Assembly: GCA_933207985.1 (NCBI GenBank) | Contig: OW240916.1 | Location: 297,562,146 to 297,626,145 of the forward strand | Reading direction: 5' to 3' | DNA: 64,000 nucleotides | DNA from: Pelobates cultripes | Taxonomy: Eukaryota; Chordata; Amphibia; Anura; Pelobatidae | Shown: one piece after another, positions 11,146-23,507 of the stretch | Layout of the letters: every line of letters starts with the position of its first letter | How positions within the stretch are numbered: position 1 is the stretch's first letter | The notes under the pieces: generated by a model | Databases searched by the model: none | Told to the model about the DNA's origin: nothing | Seen by the model: only the letters and a program-made list of their open reading frames with translations | Position numbers and translations under genes: made by a program

Positions 11146-12352
11146 GTAATTAAACGATTATTTTTGAGAATAAAAGCCAATGTTGGTTGGGGCTTCATGG
11201 ACTTCCAGTTGAAACTTAGACTTAGACTGTGTAAAAAATTTAAATTTGTGTTTCTGTTCTCATGCTCCTGACCTTCATCTGCAAATATACTTTGCAGCTA
11301 AAAGTGTTTTTTTTTACTGCTTGTGAAAAATACAAAGCCGTCTAGTAACTAGGTAATGCCATGCAGTTTCTATGCTATACAACAGAAGCCATTTCTTTTG
11401 GCATCATGGCAGGAATATCCCAGTTAGTAAATATAATTTATTGGCTCTAATATATAAAACTGAATGTTAGCTCTCTGTCTAAAGGACAGACCTGCCTAGC
11501 TGATTATCAGTATCTGTCAGCTTCTGGTCTCCCCATTAGTCACTCTGTGCATTGTGTTCATTATATTCCCATTCTGCATGATACACATTGTTTGTTATAG
11601 CTAATTGTGTGATGGCGAATGATAACATGATCTGTGATATTGCTTTGAGCATAGCCCCCCTGAATGTACTGAAGTATTGACGTATAAAGTGCTACAACTG
11701 GATAGCCTATTTACAGGTTGTCCAATTGACTGCTCTTAGATTTTGTACAACCAAGTTCCAAATATTTAGCAGACGCTTTATGTGAAAAAGAAATTAATAT
11801 TAAAGAACAAATGTGCCTTCTGATTTTAGTAGGTTTAGCAGTATACCACTCTCGTTTAAGCTAAATATCTATCACAAATGAGTGTGGAGTCGTATTAAAA
11901 TAATCATATTCACTTCTACAACTAGATGTAAGATTTGAATTCTAACACTGTAAAACAACACATTTATAAATAAACCAGATACAAATCATTAAGTGCCGTT
12001 TTCATGGCATATCCGTGGCACGTTTCTAGAGAGGTATGTGGTTAAAATCACAAAGTAGGTTTTGTGGTAATCAGACTCTGCCTGGCATTATACGGTGATT
12101 CATTGGCTCTGATCACCTAGCATTTTTTATATTTTTTCAACAGAATGGGAGATAATGGACTGGCACTCATATTTATATACCGTAGTCTAACAGACCCCAG
12201 CACAAATTATTATAACGTGTTTATTTTCTCTATCAGAACCAGACCAAACAGCCGATGTTACTATCCGGGCAAGCCGCTATAAGCAAACAATCACTTTATA
12301 AAGCACTGCTCGGTGTAAAATTGCTTCACTGATAACATTGTTCTTACTGCAG
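11146..12352 (+). other. Intron 2 of the avidin-like gene
   Basis: The donor GTAATT is at 11146 and the acceptor TTACTGCAG ends at 12352. The intron is about 1.2 kb, AT-rich and with no recognisable repeat. Confidence 0.6.
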
Positions 12353-12452
12353 GTTCTTCATTCATGGAGGGCTACTGTGACCAAGAAAATGAATCACAAA
12401 CGGGTCACAACTCTGTAAAAGTTTGGTTATTTTGGCTCAGAATTGGAGAAAG
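12353..12452 (+). CDS. avd: Avidin-like protein, exon 3
   Basis: Joined in phase to exon 2, this encodes GSSFMEGYCDQEN, aligning with avidin's VFTGQCFIDRNG and so supplying the partner Cys of the single disulfide. VKVWLFWLR follows, aligning with LKTMWLLR and keeping the Trp97 equivalent and the Leu/Arg after it. A GTATCT donor at 12453 ends the exon in phase 2; read through, the frame stops after RIGERYL. The final strand of the barrel is missing here and must come from a later exon. The acceptor and donor are both canonical. Confidence 0.7.
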
Positions 12453-13118
12453 GTATCTGTAAACGTAAAATATTTAAACAACATTAAAGGACATTGTCTT
12501 AAAGCACTAAATTATCAAGACGTATATATATTTTGTTATAGAGTGGAGGATTATAGGTGTGGTACTAGATGAGAAAACTAATAAAACAATACATTAGCTA
12601 CTTTGTTATATGTTTTCTCTGCATCACTCAGAAGTATTACGTTACATTATTCTTTTCTATACTGTTTGTTTTGAAACCTTAAAAGGACGCTATACTCACA
12701 AGATAAACTAAAGCTTATTGTGGTTGTTATGGTGTCTATAGTCATTCCCTATAGGTTTTATGTTGTAAACACTGTCTTTTCAGGGAAAAGGCAGTGTTTA
12801 CATTGATCCCTAGGGACACCTCATTTTGAATAAAGGTTATTGATAGATTTTTATAGACATAAAGCACATTTTATCTTTGAGTAAGTGAATCACACTTTAG
12901 AATGAATACCTCACCTACCTTACTTAAAAATAGATGCTTGCCTGGTTTTTTTTTTTTTTTAATTAAGCTCTCTCCAAAAAAGGGGTATTGCAATCCTGTC
13001 AGCTACTCACGTTGCCATCACTTATAAAGCCCACCTTGAGGATCCTGGATATCACTACCTCCTGTTAAAGATTTCAGTTTGTTCACATACACTCATGTTT
13101 GTCAATATATACAGGTTA
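12453..13118. other. Intron sequence with partial TTAA-element copy at 12679-12835
   Basis: TTAAAAGGACGCTATACTC at 12679 matches the terminus of the TTAA family, followed by a TGTAAACACTG/CAGTGTTTACA stem-loop at 12763-12803. The other end is not visible. Confidence 0.5.
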
Positions 13119-14641
13119 TACTCAAATTAGAATATCGTGCAAAAATTCATTTATTTCAGTAATGCAACGTAAAAGGGGAAACGAATATATGAGATAGACG
13201 CATTACATGCAAAGGAAGATAGTTCAAGCCTTGATTTGTCATAAGTGCGATGATTATGGCTTACAGATCGTGAAAACCCCAAATCCACAATCTCAGTAAA
13301 TTAGAATATTACATGCAATCAATAAAACAAGGAGTGTACATAGAGCAATATCGGACCTCTGGAAAGTATAAGCATACATATGGACTCAGTACTTGGTTTG
13401 GGCCCCTTTTGCCGCAATTACTGCCTCAATGCGGCGTGGCATGGAAGCTATCAGCCTGTGGCACTGCTGAGGTGTTATGGAAGACCAGGATGCTTCAATA
13501 GCAGCCTACAGCTCTTCTGCATTGTTCGGTCTCATGTCTCATCTTTCTCTTGGCAATGCACCATTGAACCAGGATCTGTTGCTTTTGGCAGTGTGGGCAG
13601 GTGCCAAATCCTGCTGGAAAATGAAGTCAGCATCCCCATAAAGCTTGTCTGCGGAAGGAAGCATGAAGTGCTCCAAAATCTCCTGGTAGATGGCTGCGTT
13701 GACCCTGGACTTAATGAAGCACAGTGGACCAACACCAGCAAATGACATGGCTCCCCATATTAGCACAGACTGTGGAAAATTCACACTGGACTTCAAGCAT
13801 CTTGCAGTGTGTGCCTCTCCATTCTTCCTCCAGACTCTGGGTCCTTGGTTTCCAAATGAGATGCAAAGATTGCTCTCATCAGAAAAGAGGACTTTGGACC
13901 ACTGAGCAACAGATCGGTCTGTTTTTCTTTAGCCCAGGTAAGACGCTTCTGACGATGTTTGTTGTTCAGGAGCGGCTTGACAAGAGGAATACGACATCTG
14001 AAGCCCATGTCCAGGGTCCTTCTGTGTATGGTGGCTCTTGATGCACTGACTTCAGCCTCAGTCCACTCCTTGTGAAAGTCCCCAAAACAGTTGAATGGCC
14101 TTTTCCTGACAATCCTCTCGAGGCTGCGGTCATCCCTGCTGCTTGTGCACCTTTTTCTTCCACACTTTTCCCTTCTATTTAAATTTCTATCAATGTGCTT
14201 TGATACAGCACTTTGTGAACATCCAACTTCCTTTGCAATTACCTTTTGAGGCTTTCACTCCTTATGAAGGGTGTCAGTAATGGTTTTCTTCACAACTGTC
14301 AGGTCAGCAGTCTTCCCCATGATTGTGATTCCTACTGAACCAGACTGAGAGACCATTTAAAGGCTCAGAAACCCTTTGCAGGTGTTATGGCTTACTTAGC
14401 TGGTTAGAGCGTGACACTGTGAGCCTAGAATATTGCACCTTTTCACAATATTCTAATTTACTGAGATTGTGGATTTGGGGTTTTCATGAGCTGTAAGCCA
14501 TAATCATCACACTTATGACAAATCACGGCTTGAACTATCTTGCTTTGCATGTAATGCGTCTATCTCATATATTAGTTTCCCCTTTTACGTTGCATTACTG
14601 AAATAAATGAACTTTTGCACGATATTCAAAATTTTTGAGTA
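13119..14641 (-). mobile_element. Tc1-like DNA transposon with degraded transposase
   Basis: Long inverted ends of about 210 bp (13119-13330 and 14440-14641) both begin at TA with TACTCAAA and share AATATCGTGCAAAA and TCATTTATTTCAGTAATG. Between them, on the minus strand, are fragments of a Tc1/mariner DDE transposase: GLSGKAIQLF-type and MGFRCRIPLVKPLLNN in the middle, then VLIWGAMSFAGVG and FQQDLAPAHTAK, the region around the second catalytic Asp. Several frameshifts split the gene. A full-length Tc1 transposase would be about 340 residues. Confidence 0.9.
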
Positions 14642-14987
14642 TCACCTATATTTACCCAATAGACACCACCCTAACAAAAATTCTACGTCTGATTGGGATT
14701 TTTGGGGAGAGAACTATAATTGGTGGGTGATTTTACTATTTCTTTTGATTTCAACTTCCTTCCAGATGAAGAATCTTAGCCCTATCTGTAAACAGCTCTT
14801 ATCACATCAACTTGTAGATTGCTATGTGGCTCATAATCCCATCACAAAGAACTTCACTTTTGCTTTAAAGATGTATTCAAAAAGTAACATGATTTTCATA
14901 TCTCATCCTTGTTTGCAATTTTGGGCAGCTAAAATCCAATGCAATATTTGGTCTTACCATACCCCAGGATCCTTTTCCAGCCCAGTC
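14642..14987. other. Unassigned sequence between Tc1 and hAT elements
   Basis: An open frame reaching into it has no recognisable domain. Confidence 0.3.
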
Positions 14988-14995
14988 CTCAGGAT

Positions 14996-15942
14996 CAGGG
15001 CCGTCTTTAATAATGGTTGGGCCCGGGGCAAGCATTTGATAGGGCCCCCTGACCCTAACTCCCTGGCATGCAATCACGATCTCCACTTCCCAACGCAGTA
15101 ACGGAACCATTTTCCCATGCTTGCAGAGTTGTATTTAGCACTGAGTTGTGTTTGTGTGTTTGAATGGAAGCATGTTTTTGTATGGAGTGTGTTTGTGTAA
15201 ATGTAGGGGTGTGTTTGTAGGTGGTGTTGGTGTTTGAATGCAAGCATGCATCTGTGTATTTATTTATTTATTTTAATGCTGGGTGTGTTTATATATATTT
15301 TTGGTGTTTAACACAAAGATGTTTTTGTATGTATTGTTGACATTTCAATGCAGGACTGTGTTTGTATGTAGTGTTGAAGGTTGAATGCAGGGGTGTACTT
15401 GTGTGTAGTGTTGGCGATTTGAATGATGAGATGTACGTACATGTACACATACACTGCCACACACACACACTGTGATACACAGATACACACTGAAACACAT
15501 GCAGATACACAGATATAAATACTGACACACACACATGCAAAGTTTACATTTATAAAGCCACCCTCCAGCCCTACCTTATGGGTTCCCTGGGGTCCAGCGG
15601 CAGGCTGAGGTCGTTGGGAGTGTGAGGCTCCTGCATTCCAGCTCCCTCCTGACGGCCTCCTACTCCATCCCGCGCGGCTTCATTCTATCTGGGAGGAAGT
15701 GACTCACGGCAGTCACTTCCTCCCAGCCTGCTGCAGTAAAACAAGGGGGCCAAAGTGCCCGACCGGGGCCTCTTAGTGTGGGGGCTCCCGGTGCAGTCGC
15801 AGCACCGGCAGGCCAAGGGGGCAAATAAATTTATTTATTTTTTGCGGACAGCGGGGCCCACGGGGTAGCTGCTTTGGGCCACCCCAGGAGTAAGTGGGCC
15901 CGGGGCAGCTGCCACGTTTGCCCCGCTTTAAAGACGGCCGTG
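14996..15942. mobile_element. Non-autonomous hAT element carrying a TG minisatellite
   Basis: The ends CAGGGCCGTCTTTAA and (reverse) CACGGCCGTCTTTAA differ at one base. The 8-bp target duplication is CTCAGGAT at 14988 and CTCTGGAT at 15943. The interior has a degenerate TGTTTGTGTGTTTGAATGCA-type array (15130-15540), a GGGAGGAAGTGACT/AGTCACTTCCTCCC hairpin (15691-15726) and a GC-rich block. No transposase was found. Confidence 0.85.
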
Positions 15943-15950
15943 CTCTGGAT

Positions 15951-16717
15951 GCATTTTACTGTACCCCCCCTTAAAATAAAAAAATGCATCTTCACCTGTG
16001 TATCTCATAACCCCCTTTAGTGTATTTTATCCCATTTTGTATCTCTTACTTACCCCAGCCTCTTTGTTTGTCTCTTTCTTTTTTCAAACCATACAGACAC
16101 ACACAGAGACATACAGACATACAGCTAAAGAGTGAGATGGGTGGATATGAGGCTGGTTTAAAACTAGGGTTGCAGAATGCTTAATAAACTTACAGATTTC
16201 AATGTCTATTCAGAATACCGGTGTTTAATGCCACACATATAGTCTTATCATTACTATTGTAATGTAATCACAAAACTCGCAAAATCATTATTTTGTTTGT
16301 CGATAACCCCACAATCTCAGTTGATAAAAGTATCTAAATTCAGTGGCATACCCAGTGCAAAACAGAAAGATATTCATGGATTTAGATTATGTCAAAAAGC
16401 AACAAAATACTAATTCCAGAAACTATCAAATGAAAACTAGCACGGGATTGTAATTGATGTCTTTATCTCTTATTATTTGCACTTTTTTTCCCCATATCAC
16501 TTTTTCGTGTTTTGTAAACATTATGCTTTCTTTGTCTGCTTTGTTTTTTTAGTGTGAAAATTAAATTCGTTAAGGAGTGATGCAGAAAAGGACAGCAGGG
16601 AATTCACTTATTCATTAAAGTTAATTCTTTGTTAAACTCAAATTTTGTCTGGTCTATTATTAGCAATCACAGATTATTTAAGACTTCGTTCATTGTAGCC
16701 ACTGATTTACCTACAAT
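15951..16717. other. Unassigned AT-rich sequence
   Basis: Nothing recognised. Confidence 0.3.
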
Positions 16718-17219
16718 AGAATTGAGCAGACACCTGGATGTTCAGGTTCGGCAGGTTCGGCTGAACTTCGGAAAAAGTCTGGGTTCGGGATCGAACTTGA
16801 CCCCGACCCGAACCCCATTGAAGTCAATGGGGACCCGAACTTTTGGGCACAAAAATGGATCTAAAAAAGTCCTAGAAAGGGCTAGAGGGTTGCAAAAGGA
16901 AGTAAAATGGGGGTAAGAGTAGGACAAGTGCCCTGCAAACAAATGTGGATAGGGAAATCCCTTACAATAACATAAAAATTTAAAATAATCCGATCCTATT
17001 CATTGCCGCGGCTGCATCTTGCAGCCGCTTAGTAGATAGCTCCCTGATACCGTGGGAATTAGGGAGCTATCTACCAAAAGGCTGAAAGACCTAAATTGGT
17101 CTTTCAGTCAAATTTACTAATACTAAGTAAAGATTACTTAGTATTAGTAAATTCAGCCCCTACTCGCTATACCGTGAGTAGGAGCATGGCTGCTCACTGT
17201 AAAAAAAAAAAAAAAAATT

Positions 17220-17850
17220 AAAAAAAAAACCTATTGCCCCCACCCCTGTGCGACGGGTGGGGGCCCTAAATAAGAATGTGGAGGGGGGGGATCTACTGTT
17301 CTCCCCCCAGCCCCCCACCCCTCTGCAGCGGATGGGGGCCCTAAATAACAATAAGGGGAGACCTACTGTCCTCCCCCCTGGCCCCCACCCCTGAGCGGTG
17401 GGTGGGAGCCATAAACAAGATGGTGGGGGGGACCTACTGTCAACCCTCCCAGCCCCCACCCCTGCGTAGCAGGTGGGGCCCTAAATAACAATAAGGGGGG
17501 GACCTAATGTCCTCCCCCGTAGCCCCCACCCCTGAGCGGTGGGTGGGGGCCATAAAAAGGAATGTGGGGGGGGGGCCCACTGTCCTCCCCCCCAGAGCGG
17601 TGGGTGGGGGCCATAAATAAAAATTGAGGGGGACCTAATGTCCTCTCCCCTGGCCCCCACCCCTGAGCTGTGGGTAGGGGCCCTAAATATCAATAATGGG
17701 GGGGACCTAATGTCCTCTTCCCTGGCCCCCACCCCTGAGCTGTGGGTAGGGGCCCTAAATATCAATAATGGGGGGGACCTAATGTCCTCCACCCCAGCCC
17801 CCACCCCTGAGTGGTGGGTGGGGGCCATAAAAAGTCCTCCCCCCAGCCCC
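17220..17850. repeat. GC-rich tandem array, roughly 70-80 bp unit
   Basis: Each unit reads as GGGGACCTA(C/A)TGTCCTCCCC, then GGCCCCCACCCCTGAGCGGT, GGGTGGGGGCC and an ATAA(C/A)AATA spacer. The same unit builds both arms of the palindrome at 47830-48620, in an element with different ends. Confidence 0.8.
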
Positions 17851-18233
17851 CACCCAGGTGACTAGGGGTCCCCAAACCCCTAGTCACTCCCCTCCCCCCA
17901 AAAAAATAACCCCTCCCTACCCCCCTCATCCTAAAAATAATGAGGGGGGACCCTTATCTAAATACCTGTAAAATAAAAAAATAATAATAGACTTACCATT
18001 TGATGAGTTCTTTCTTCTAAACTCTTCTTTTTTCAGCCCCCAAAAAGGCCAAATAAAAATCCATAATAACTGACGCACTTTAAAAAAATAAAAACGAGCG
18101 CAATTTATTTTTAATCCATTTTCACCCATGGAGGGCTCCGCGCAGACTGAGCTCTGCAGGGTGGGGGAAGGCTTATAAATTGGTTACTTAATCCACCAAT
18201 CAGAGTGTTATGAGTCAAATGACACAGAATGGT

Positions 18234-19040
18234 TGTGAAGAAAATAGACTTTTGTTCAGTATTTTCTTCTATGTTCGGGCTTTTTCCTGCAGTATTTTAT
18301 GCATATTGAATCTATTGGTTCGGTAGTTTGAAACTACCGAACCGACCACCCTCCTGGCTCATTAACTTCAAATAACCGTCTATTAAGCGATCTCTGGGCG
18401 CTCTCTTGTTCGCACGAAAGGAGGCAGCTGGACTTGGTCGTTGAGTGTCTGGAACTAAAAATCAGACACTCGACCTCACGAACCACCGCTGAAACTACCG
18501 AACGCCTGCTTCCTTTAGTTGTCGAACCGCCAGGAGAGCGCCCTTAGGTAGTTTTGTTCGTACTGACAAGGGGAGCAATCACTCCTTTGAGCCAGGAGGA
18601 TCCATTTGGTACTTTTATTCGTTTTTTACCTTTTTCTAAATTGACCGACCTCACACACTGAATTCGTGGAACTGTTTTGGGCAGGAGCCTCGTGTGTGGT
18701 CGGTAAAATGTGACTTCCATGCTTTTTAAGAACCCCTGAATCGATCTGGGTGAAATTTGGATATGTTGGTCCCCCAGATCGGGGCTTTCAGGGGATACCT
18801 TGGGTGGAAAGGGGTGTTCCAATTTTTGGGAAAATTGTGTGCCCTCTGCCTGGAGAGACTTGGTTTATTCCTTAACTTATCTCAATATCTCCCAGGCAGA
18901 GAGAGGGCGGGAGTTACTGTAAATCTATATGTTAATGGGTTATTGTCTTTATTTGCTGTGGGAGGTCTCCTTGCAGGAGGATTTCTCATAAAAGCCAGTG
19001 TGTTATCAATAAACTTAATTCCTGTTACACCCTTCATGAA
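18234..19040. mobile_element. LTR-like insert in the palindrome centre (right end uncertain)
   Basis: It begins TGTGAAGAAAATAG, matching the reverse complement of the end of the solo LTR at 50958-51953. It also shares the CCCAGATC-GG block (about 18770) with that LTR (about 51450). I could not place its right end or a target duplication. Confidence 0.5.
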
Positions 19041-20547
19041 GTCTAGGCTCATGTTTGGGGGATATTTTATCTGCTGGGGAGAATCGTCTTGGAAGCTGCA
19101 TTCATCTACACTATTCCTCTACTTCCTGCTGCAGCTATAATCACTTATGCTCAGCTCTTGGGAAAGGAATAGAAGACCGTAGTACCATAACCACTGCAGG
19201 TCTTAACAGTGGGAAAATTCCAAAGAACTTTCCCTCGCTGTGTAAAATGACACAGAGCACTCTGATTGGTGGATTTCAAGCCAACCAATCAGAGTGCTGT
19301 GACAGGTAAATGTAGAGACTTACCTGTCAGTCTCTTCATTCACCTGTCAGAGCACTCTGATTGGATGGCTTAAACCCACCAATCAGAGTGCTCTGAGCCT
19401 AATTGAAGGGCGGGGCAAGGCTTTATAAGCCTTCACCTGCCCTGCAGAGCTCAGTCTGCGCGGAGCCCTCCATGGGTGAAAATTGATTATTTTTTTTTTT
19501 GTGCTTTTTTTTTTGTTAAACACGTTGGTTATTATGGATTTTTATTTGGCCTTTTTTGGGGCTGAAAAAAGAAGAGTTTAGAAGAAAGAAGACATCAAAA
19601 GGTAAGTCTATTTTTTGTTTTTTTCACAGGTATTTAGATAAGGGTCCCCCCTCATTATTTTTAGGATGAAGGTAGCGGTTATTTTTTGGGGGGGGGAGGG
19701 TGGTCACTAGGGTTTGGGGACCCCTAGTCACCTGGGGGGGTAAATTTTTATTTAGGGCCCCTTTTATTTAGGGCCCCCACCCACTGCTAAGGGGTGGGCA
19801 TCATGGGGGAGGACATTATGTCCCCCCCCCCAATTTATATTTATGGCCCCCACCCACTGCTCAGGGGTGAGGGCCAGGGGGAGGACAATAGGTCCCCCTT
19901 ATTGGTATTTAGAGCCCCCACCCACCACTCAGGGGTTGGTATTTAGAGCCCCCACCAGCCGCTCAGGGGTTGGGGCCGTCGGCTGCTCACTGTTTAATAG
20001 ACATGCCACTACTAGCGGTATATCGATTAGGGGCATGATTTAATAATACTAAGTGTACTTGGCCAGTGCAGCATGTGACCCAGCCTCTATATAAGCTGGT
20101 TAGCTTATATAGAGGCTGGGTCACATGCTGCACTGGCCAATCACAGCCATGCCATTAGTAGGCATGGCTGCGATGGCTTCTAAGGGCACACGAGTCAAAC
20201 GCTTGTTGATTGGCTGCCCTGCAGCCTTTCAAAATGCGCCATTAAATCGCCAAACTCGAACCCGAGCATACACTGAAATGTCCGTGTTCCAAAAATCATA
20301 ATGTTCGGTACGAACCCGAACTTTACAGTTCGGGTTCGCTCAACTCTAATCTACATATATTAAATCATAGTATTTTAATAAAGTATTGCGAAACTATTAT
20401 GTGTTGTAATTGTCAGTAGCCAACACATCTGCCTGTGTGACCTAATATAACCAGCACCACTACAAACTAAATGTAGTCCCCATATTGTGTGTTTGGAGAA
20501 GGCCGCATATCTCACCTGTAATAGACCTCTCATCTTCCAAAATCTTT

Positions 20548-22639
20548 GCTGTGATTATCGATTACATCCATTTGTGTAAGTTGATGTGTCCTTTTGTGAA
20601 GAAATGAGGATAAGGCCTTGACAACAGGTGAGTGGATGATTATATGGAATCAGCCACACAATGTACCAGACAAATCTCTGATGTGGTGAATCCAGCGCCA
20701 TCTTAAACAAGGGAATGTCCATAGCCGAAATACCCTCAAAAGCCCGCAGGCATCTCTCAATTATATGGTTCGGCTAAACCCGGATAATGAAACAAGCGCA
20801 TGCGCCCGAACATAGCACTTACTACTATGCAGTTCGACAGTGTCCCTTTAAGTACAAGTGTATTGCTGTATGAGTGGGTTCCAGATAAGACTGCATTTGT
20901 TTTCTTTCTACCGAACTGTATAACTATGAGCATGGCTTTTGTGTGTGTAAGTATGGATTTCATTTATAAAAGCACATTGGTCTATATATAGAAGCAAGCA
21001 TTGCTTTTGTGCATTTACATTGGTTTCATTGGTATTAATACTTTTGTTTGGTTCCTGTCGAACCGAATAGTAGTACATGCTATGTTCGGGCGCATATGCT
21101 TGTTTCATTCACCGGGTTTAGCCTGAACGATATACTGAAACGATGGTCATTACAGCTGAAATACACGCTAAAGCCGAAAGATATCGCTCCAGTATATGGT
21201 TCAGTCTAAACCCGGTGAATAAAACAAGCACCTGCGCCCGAACATAGCACGTACTACTATGCGGTTCGACAGAAACCAAACAAAAGTATTAATACCAATG
21301 AAACCAATGTAAATGCACGAAAGCAATGCTTGCATCTATATATAGACCAATGTGCTTTTATAAATGAAATCCATACTTACACACAAAAGCCATGCTCATA
21401 GTTATACAGTTCGGTAGAAAGAAAACGAATGCAGTCTTATCAGGAAACCACTCATACAGCAATACACTTGTTGAACTTAAAGGGACACTGTCGAACTGCA
21501 TAGTAGTAAGTGCTATGTTCTGGCGCATGCGCTTGTTTCCTTATCCGGGTTTAGCCGAACCATATAATTGGGCGTTTGCGGGTATTTCGACTATGGGCAT
21601 TCCTGTCACGGGTGGCGGTCCAGAAACCGGGACCCCTGAGTGTCTGATGAGAAGTGGGAGTCTTCAGCGTGGTAATGGACTATCATGGCCTGGTGCAGGG
21701 TAACTACACGTCCTCTGGTGTTGAGCACCAGCGTTTGTGCAGCTAGAAAACAGAACCCTGATGCAGCTTATGCGAATCCCAGGAACTAGGAGCGTGGAAC
21801 TAAGCAGACCTCCCATGAGATGAATAGGGAGGCTCTGCAACAAGAATGTATCCAGTACAGAAACAAGGCAAGGCTAGGATAGTCACCAAACATGAAAACA
21901 AGACAGAACTAATAGAACCCAGAACCAGAGCAGGACAGAAAGCAGAACCCAGAACATGTACACAAGACATGAGGAAAACAAGAACAGGGCAGGACTGTAC
22001 ATGAACTGATATTACAAAATAAAACAAGACAAGATATAATAGGCAAAACAAGAGGAGACATAACTAACATTATATGATCATACATTGCATAAGCCTGCCA
22101 CAACGCCAATGTACCCCATATTCAACAGGTCCTACACTGCCTAATGTTCGCTAAAAGAACCATACTAAACCACAATAGCACTTACCTGCAAGAAAGGGCA
22201 GAGACTTGAAACACTGCTGCAGGTCCAGACTGAAACAAAAGGAAAATGGAAAACAAACGGGTGTGGCAACATAAAACAAACATTTAAATGAAACCAAGAG
22301 ACTGGGAAATCCAGGGACGGAATATAAGAATGAACCCAGAAACCCAGCAATAAAGAAAACCAGACATGGAATAGAAAACCAAAAGAAAAACTAAACAAGA
22401 ATTGTAAAAAGAGTACTGGATACCTGAAGCCATCACCAGACTGATCTGCAGAACAAGGCATGATGTGACAATTCCCTTGTTTAAGATGGTGCTGGATTCA
22501 CCACATCAGAGTTTTGTCTCTTACATTGTGTGGCTGATAACTTATAATCATTCACTCACTTGTTGTCAAGGCCTTATTCTCACTTCTTCACAAAAGGACA
22601 CGTCAACTTACACCAATGGATGTAATCGATAATCACAGC
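20548..22639. mobile_element. Fold-back element, split by a solo LTR
   Basis: Two nested inverted-repeat blocks share one centre near 21165. The inner arms are 20757-21140 and 21190-21575; the outer arms are 20548-20725 and 22471-22639. The arms are highly similar over more than 550 bases. Removing the LTR at 21604-22470 makes the palindrome continuous. No transposase is present. Confidence 0.85.
21604..22470. mobile_element. Solo LTR (867 bp) in the fold-back element
   Basis: The ends are TGTCACGG and GATGTGACA. The 5-bp duplication ATTCC is at 21599-21603 and 22471-22475. It interrupts the right outer arm exactly where the left arm reads uninterrupted (about 20705-20725). Confidence 0.9.
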
Positions 22640-23030
22640 CCTACACCTACATCTATGCTAACCCTACTCTTTACTCAACCCTAACCCAAACCCTACCCCT
22701 AACCATACTCCTAACCCTAACACTACTCCTAACTTAACTCTAACCCAAACCCTACTCCTAACCCAACTCCTAACCCCAACCTTACTCCTAACCCTACTCC
22801 TAACCCTACTCCTAACCCAACTCCTAACCCCAACCTTACTCCTAACCCAACCCTAACCCTACTCCTAACCCAACTCCTAACCTCAACCTTACTCCTAACC
22901 CAACCCTAACCCTACTCCTAACCTAACCCAACCCTACTCTTAACCCTAACCCTACTTCTAGCCTAACCCTACTCCTAACCCTACTCTTAACCCTAAACCT
23001 AACCCAACACTAACCCTAATCTAAAAGTAT
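22640..23030. repeat. Degenerate telomere-like (CCCTAA)n-derived array
   Basis: Blocks such as CCTAACCC, CTCCTAACCC and AACCCTAACCC repeat for about 390 bp with frequent CTC insertions and CC/AA variants. Vertebrate telomeres read CCCTAA on this strand. The array abuts the fold-back element directly. A second one lies at 56454-56690. Confidence 0.8.
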
Positions 23031-23507
23031 GTATTTTCCCAAGTTCCAGTTATCAAGCCATGAAAGTAATTCAAACAGTGATATAAAATATAAGAGACAT
23101 CTAATTTAAATCCAATCTTCCAACAGAGCAAATTGTCAGATATTCCACTATCAAACCATAACAATATATCTTATTTATAAATTGCTCCAAAATATATTCA
23201 TGTCAAAATTTAGGATCTAATGAGTGTAAAAATACATCAAACACTTGTAATAGTAGACAGTCAATAAGTGCAACTCTAAAATAACCCATACAATTGTATG
23301 ATTAACTCCCTAATAATGGACATTCAAGAATACATTCATCCACTACTGTGTTATATCCCAGAGAAAATACCAAACAATAAATAAAGTCCTATACCTTAAG
23401 CGACCTATACACACATGTACGTCAATAGTCAATCTAATTAGTGCAAATCAAGCATAGGTTATATGTCATCAAATAGTAAATATAAATCAGAAGAGAAAAC
23501 TAATTTT
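23031..23507. other. Unassigned AT-rich sequence
   Basis: Nothing recognised. Confidence 0.3.

Larger units (their letters stand above)
16718..20347. mobile_element. Large palindromic DNA element (AGAATTGAGC ... GCTCAACTCT ends)
   Basis: The terminal inverted repeat AGA(A/G)TTGAGC is followed on both sides by GTTCGG-rich sequence. Inside, each arm holds the CTACTCGCTATA block (17160 and 20010 region), then a tandem GC-rich array (17220-17850; inverted copies 19690-19990). A second inverted pair follows at 17850-18240 against 19440-19735. The centre holds an LTR-like insert. No transposase is seen. Superfamily left open because target duplications are unclear. Confidence 0.65.

Noticed and set aside
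13380..14041. Plus-strand open frames in the Tc1 region
   Set aside because: They are antisense shadows of the minus-strand transposase.
21128..21160. CTGAACGA...GAAACGATGGTC as a hammerhead
   Set aside because: There is no room for stem II, the core has an extra base and the flanks do not pair. It lies at a palindrome centre.
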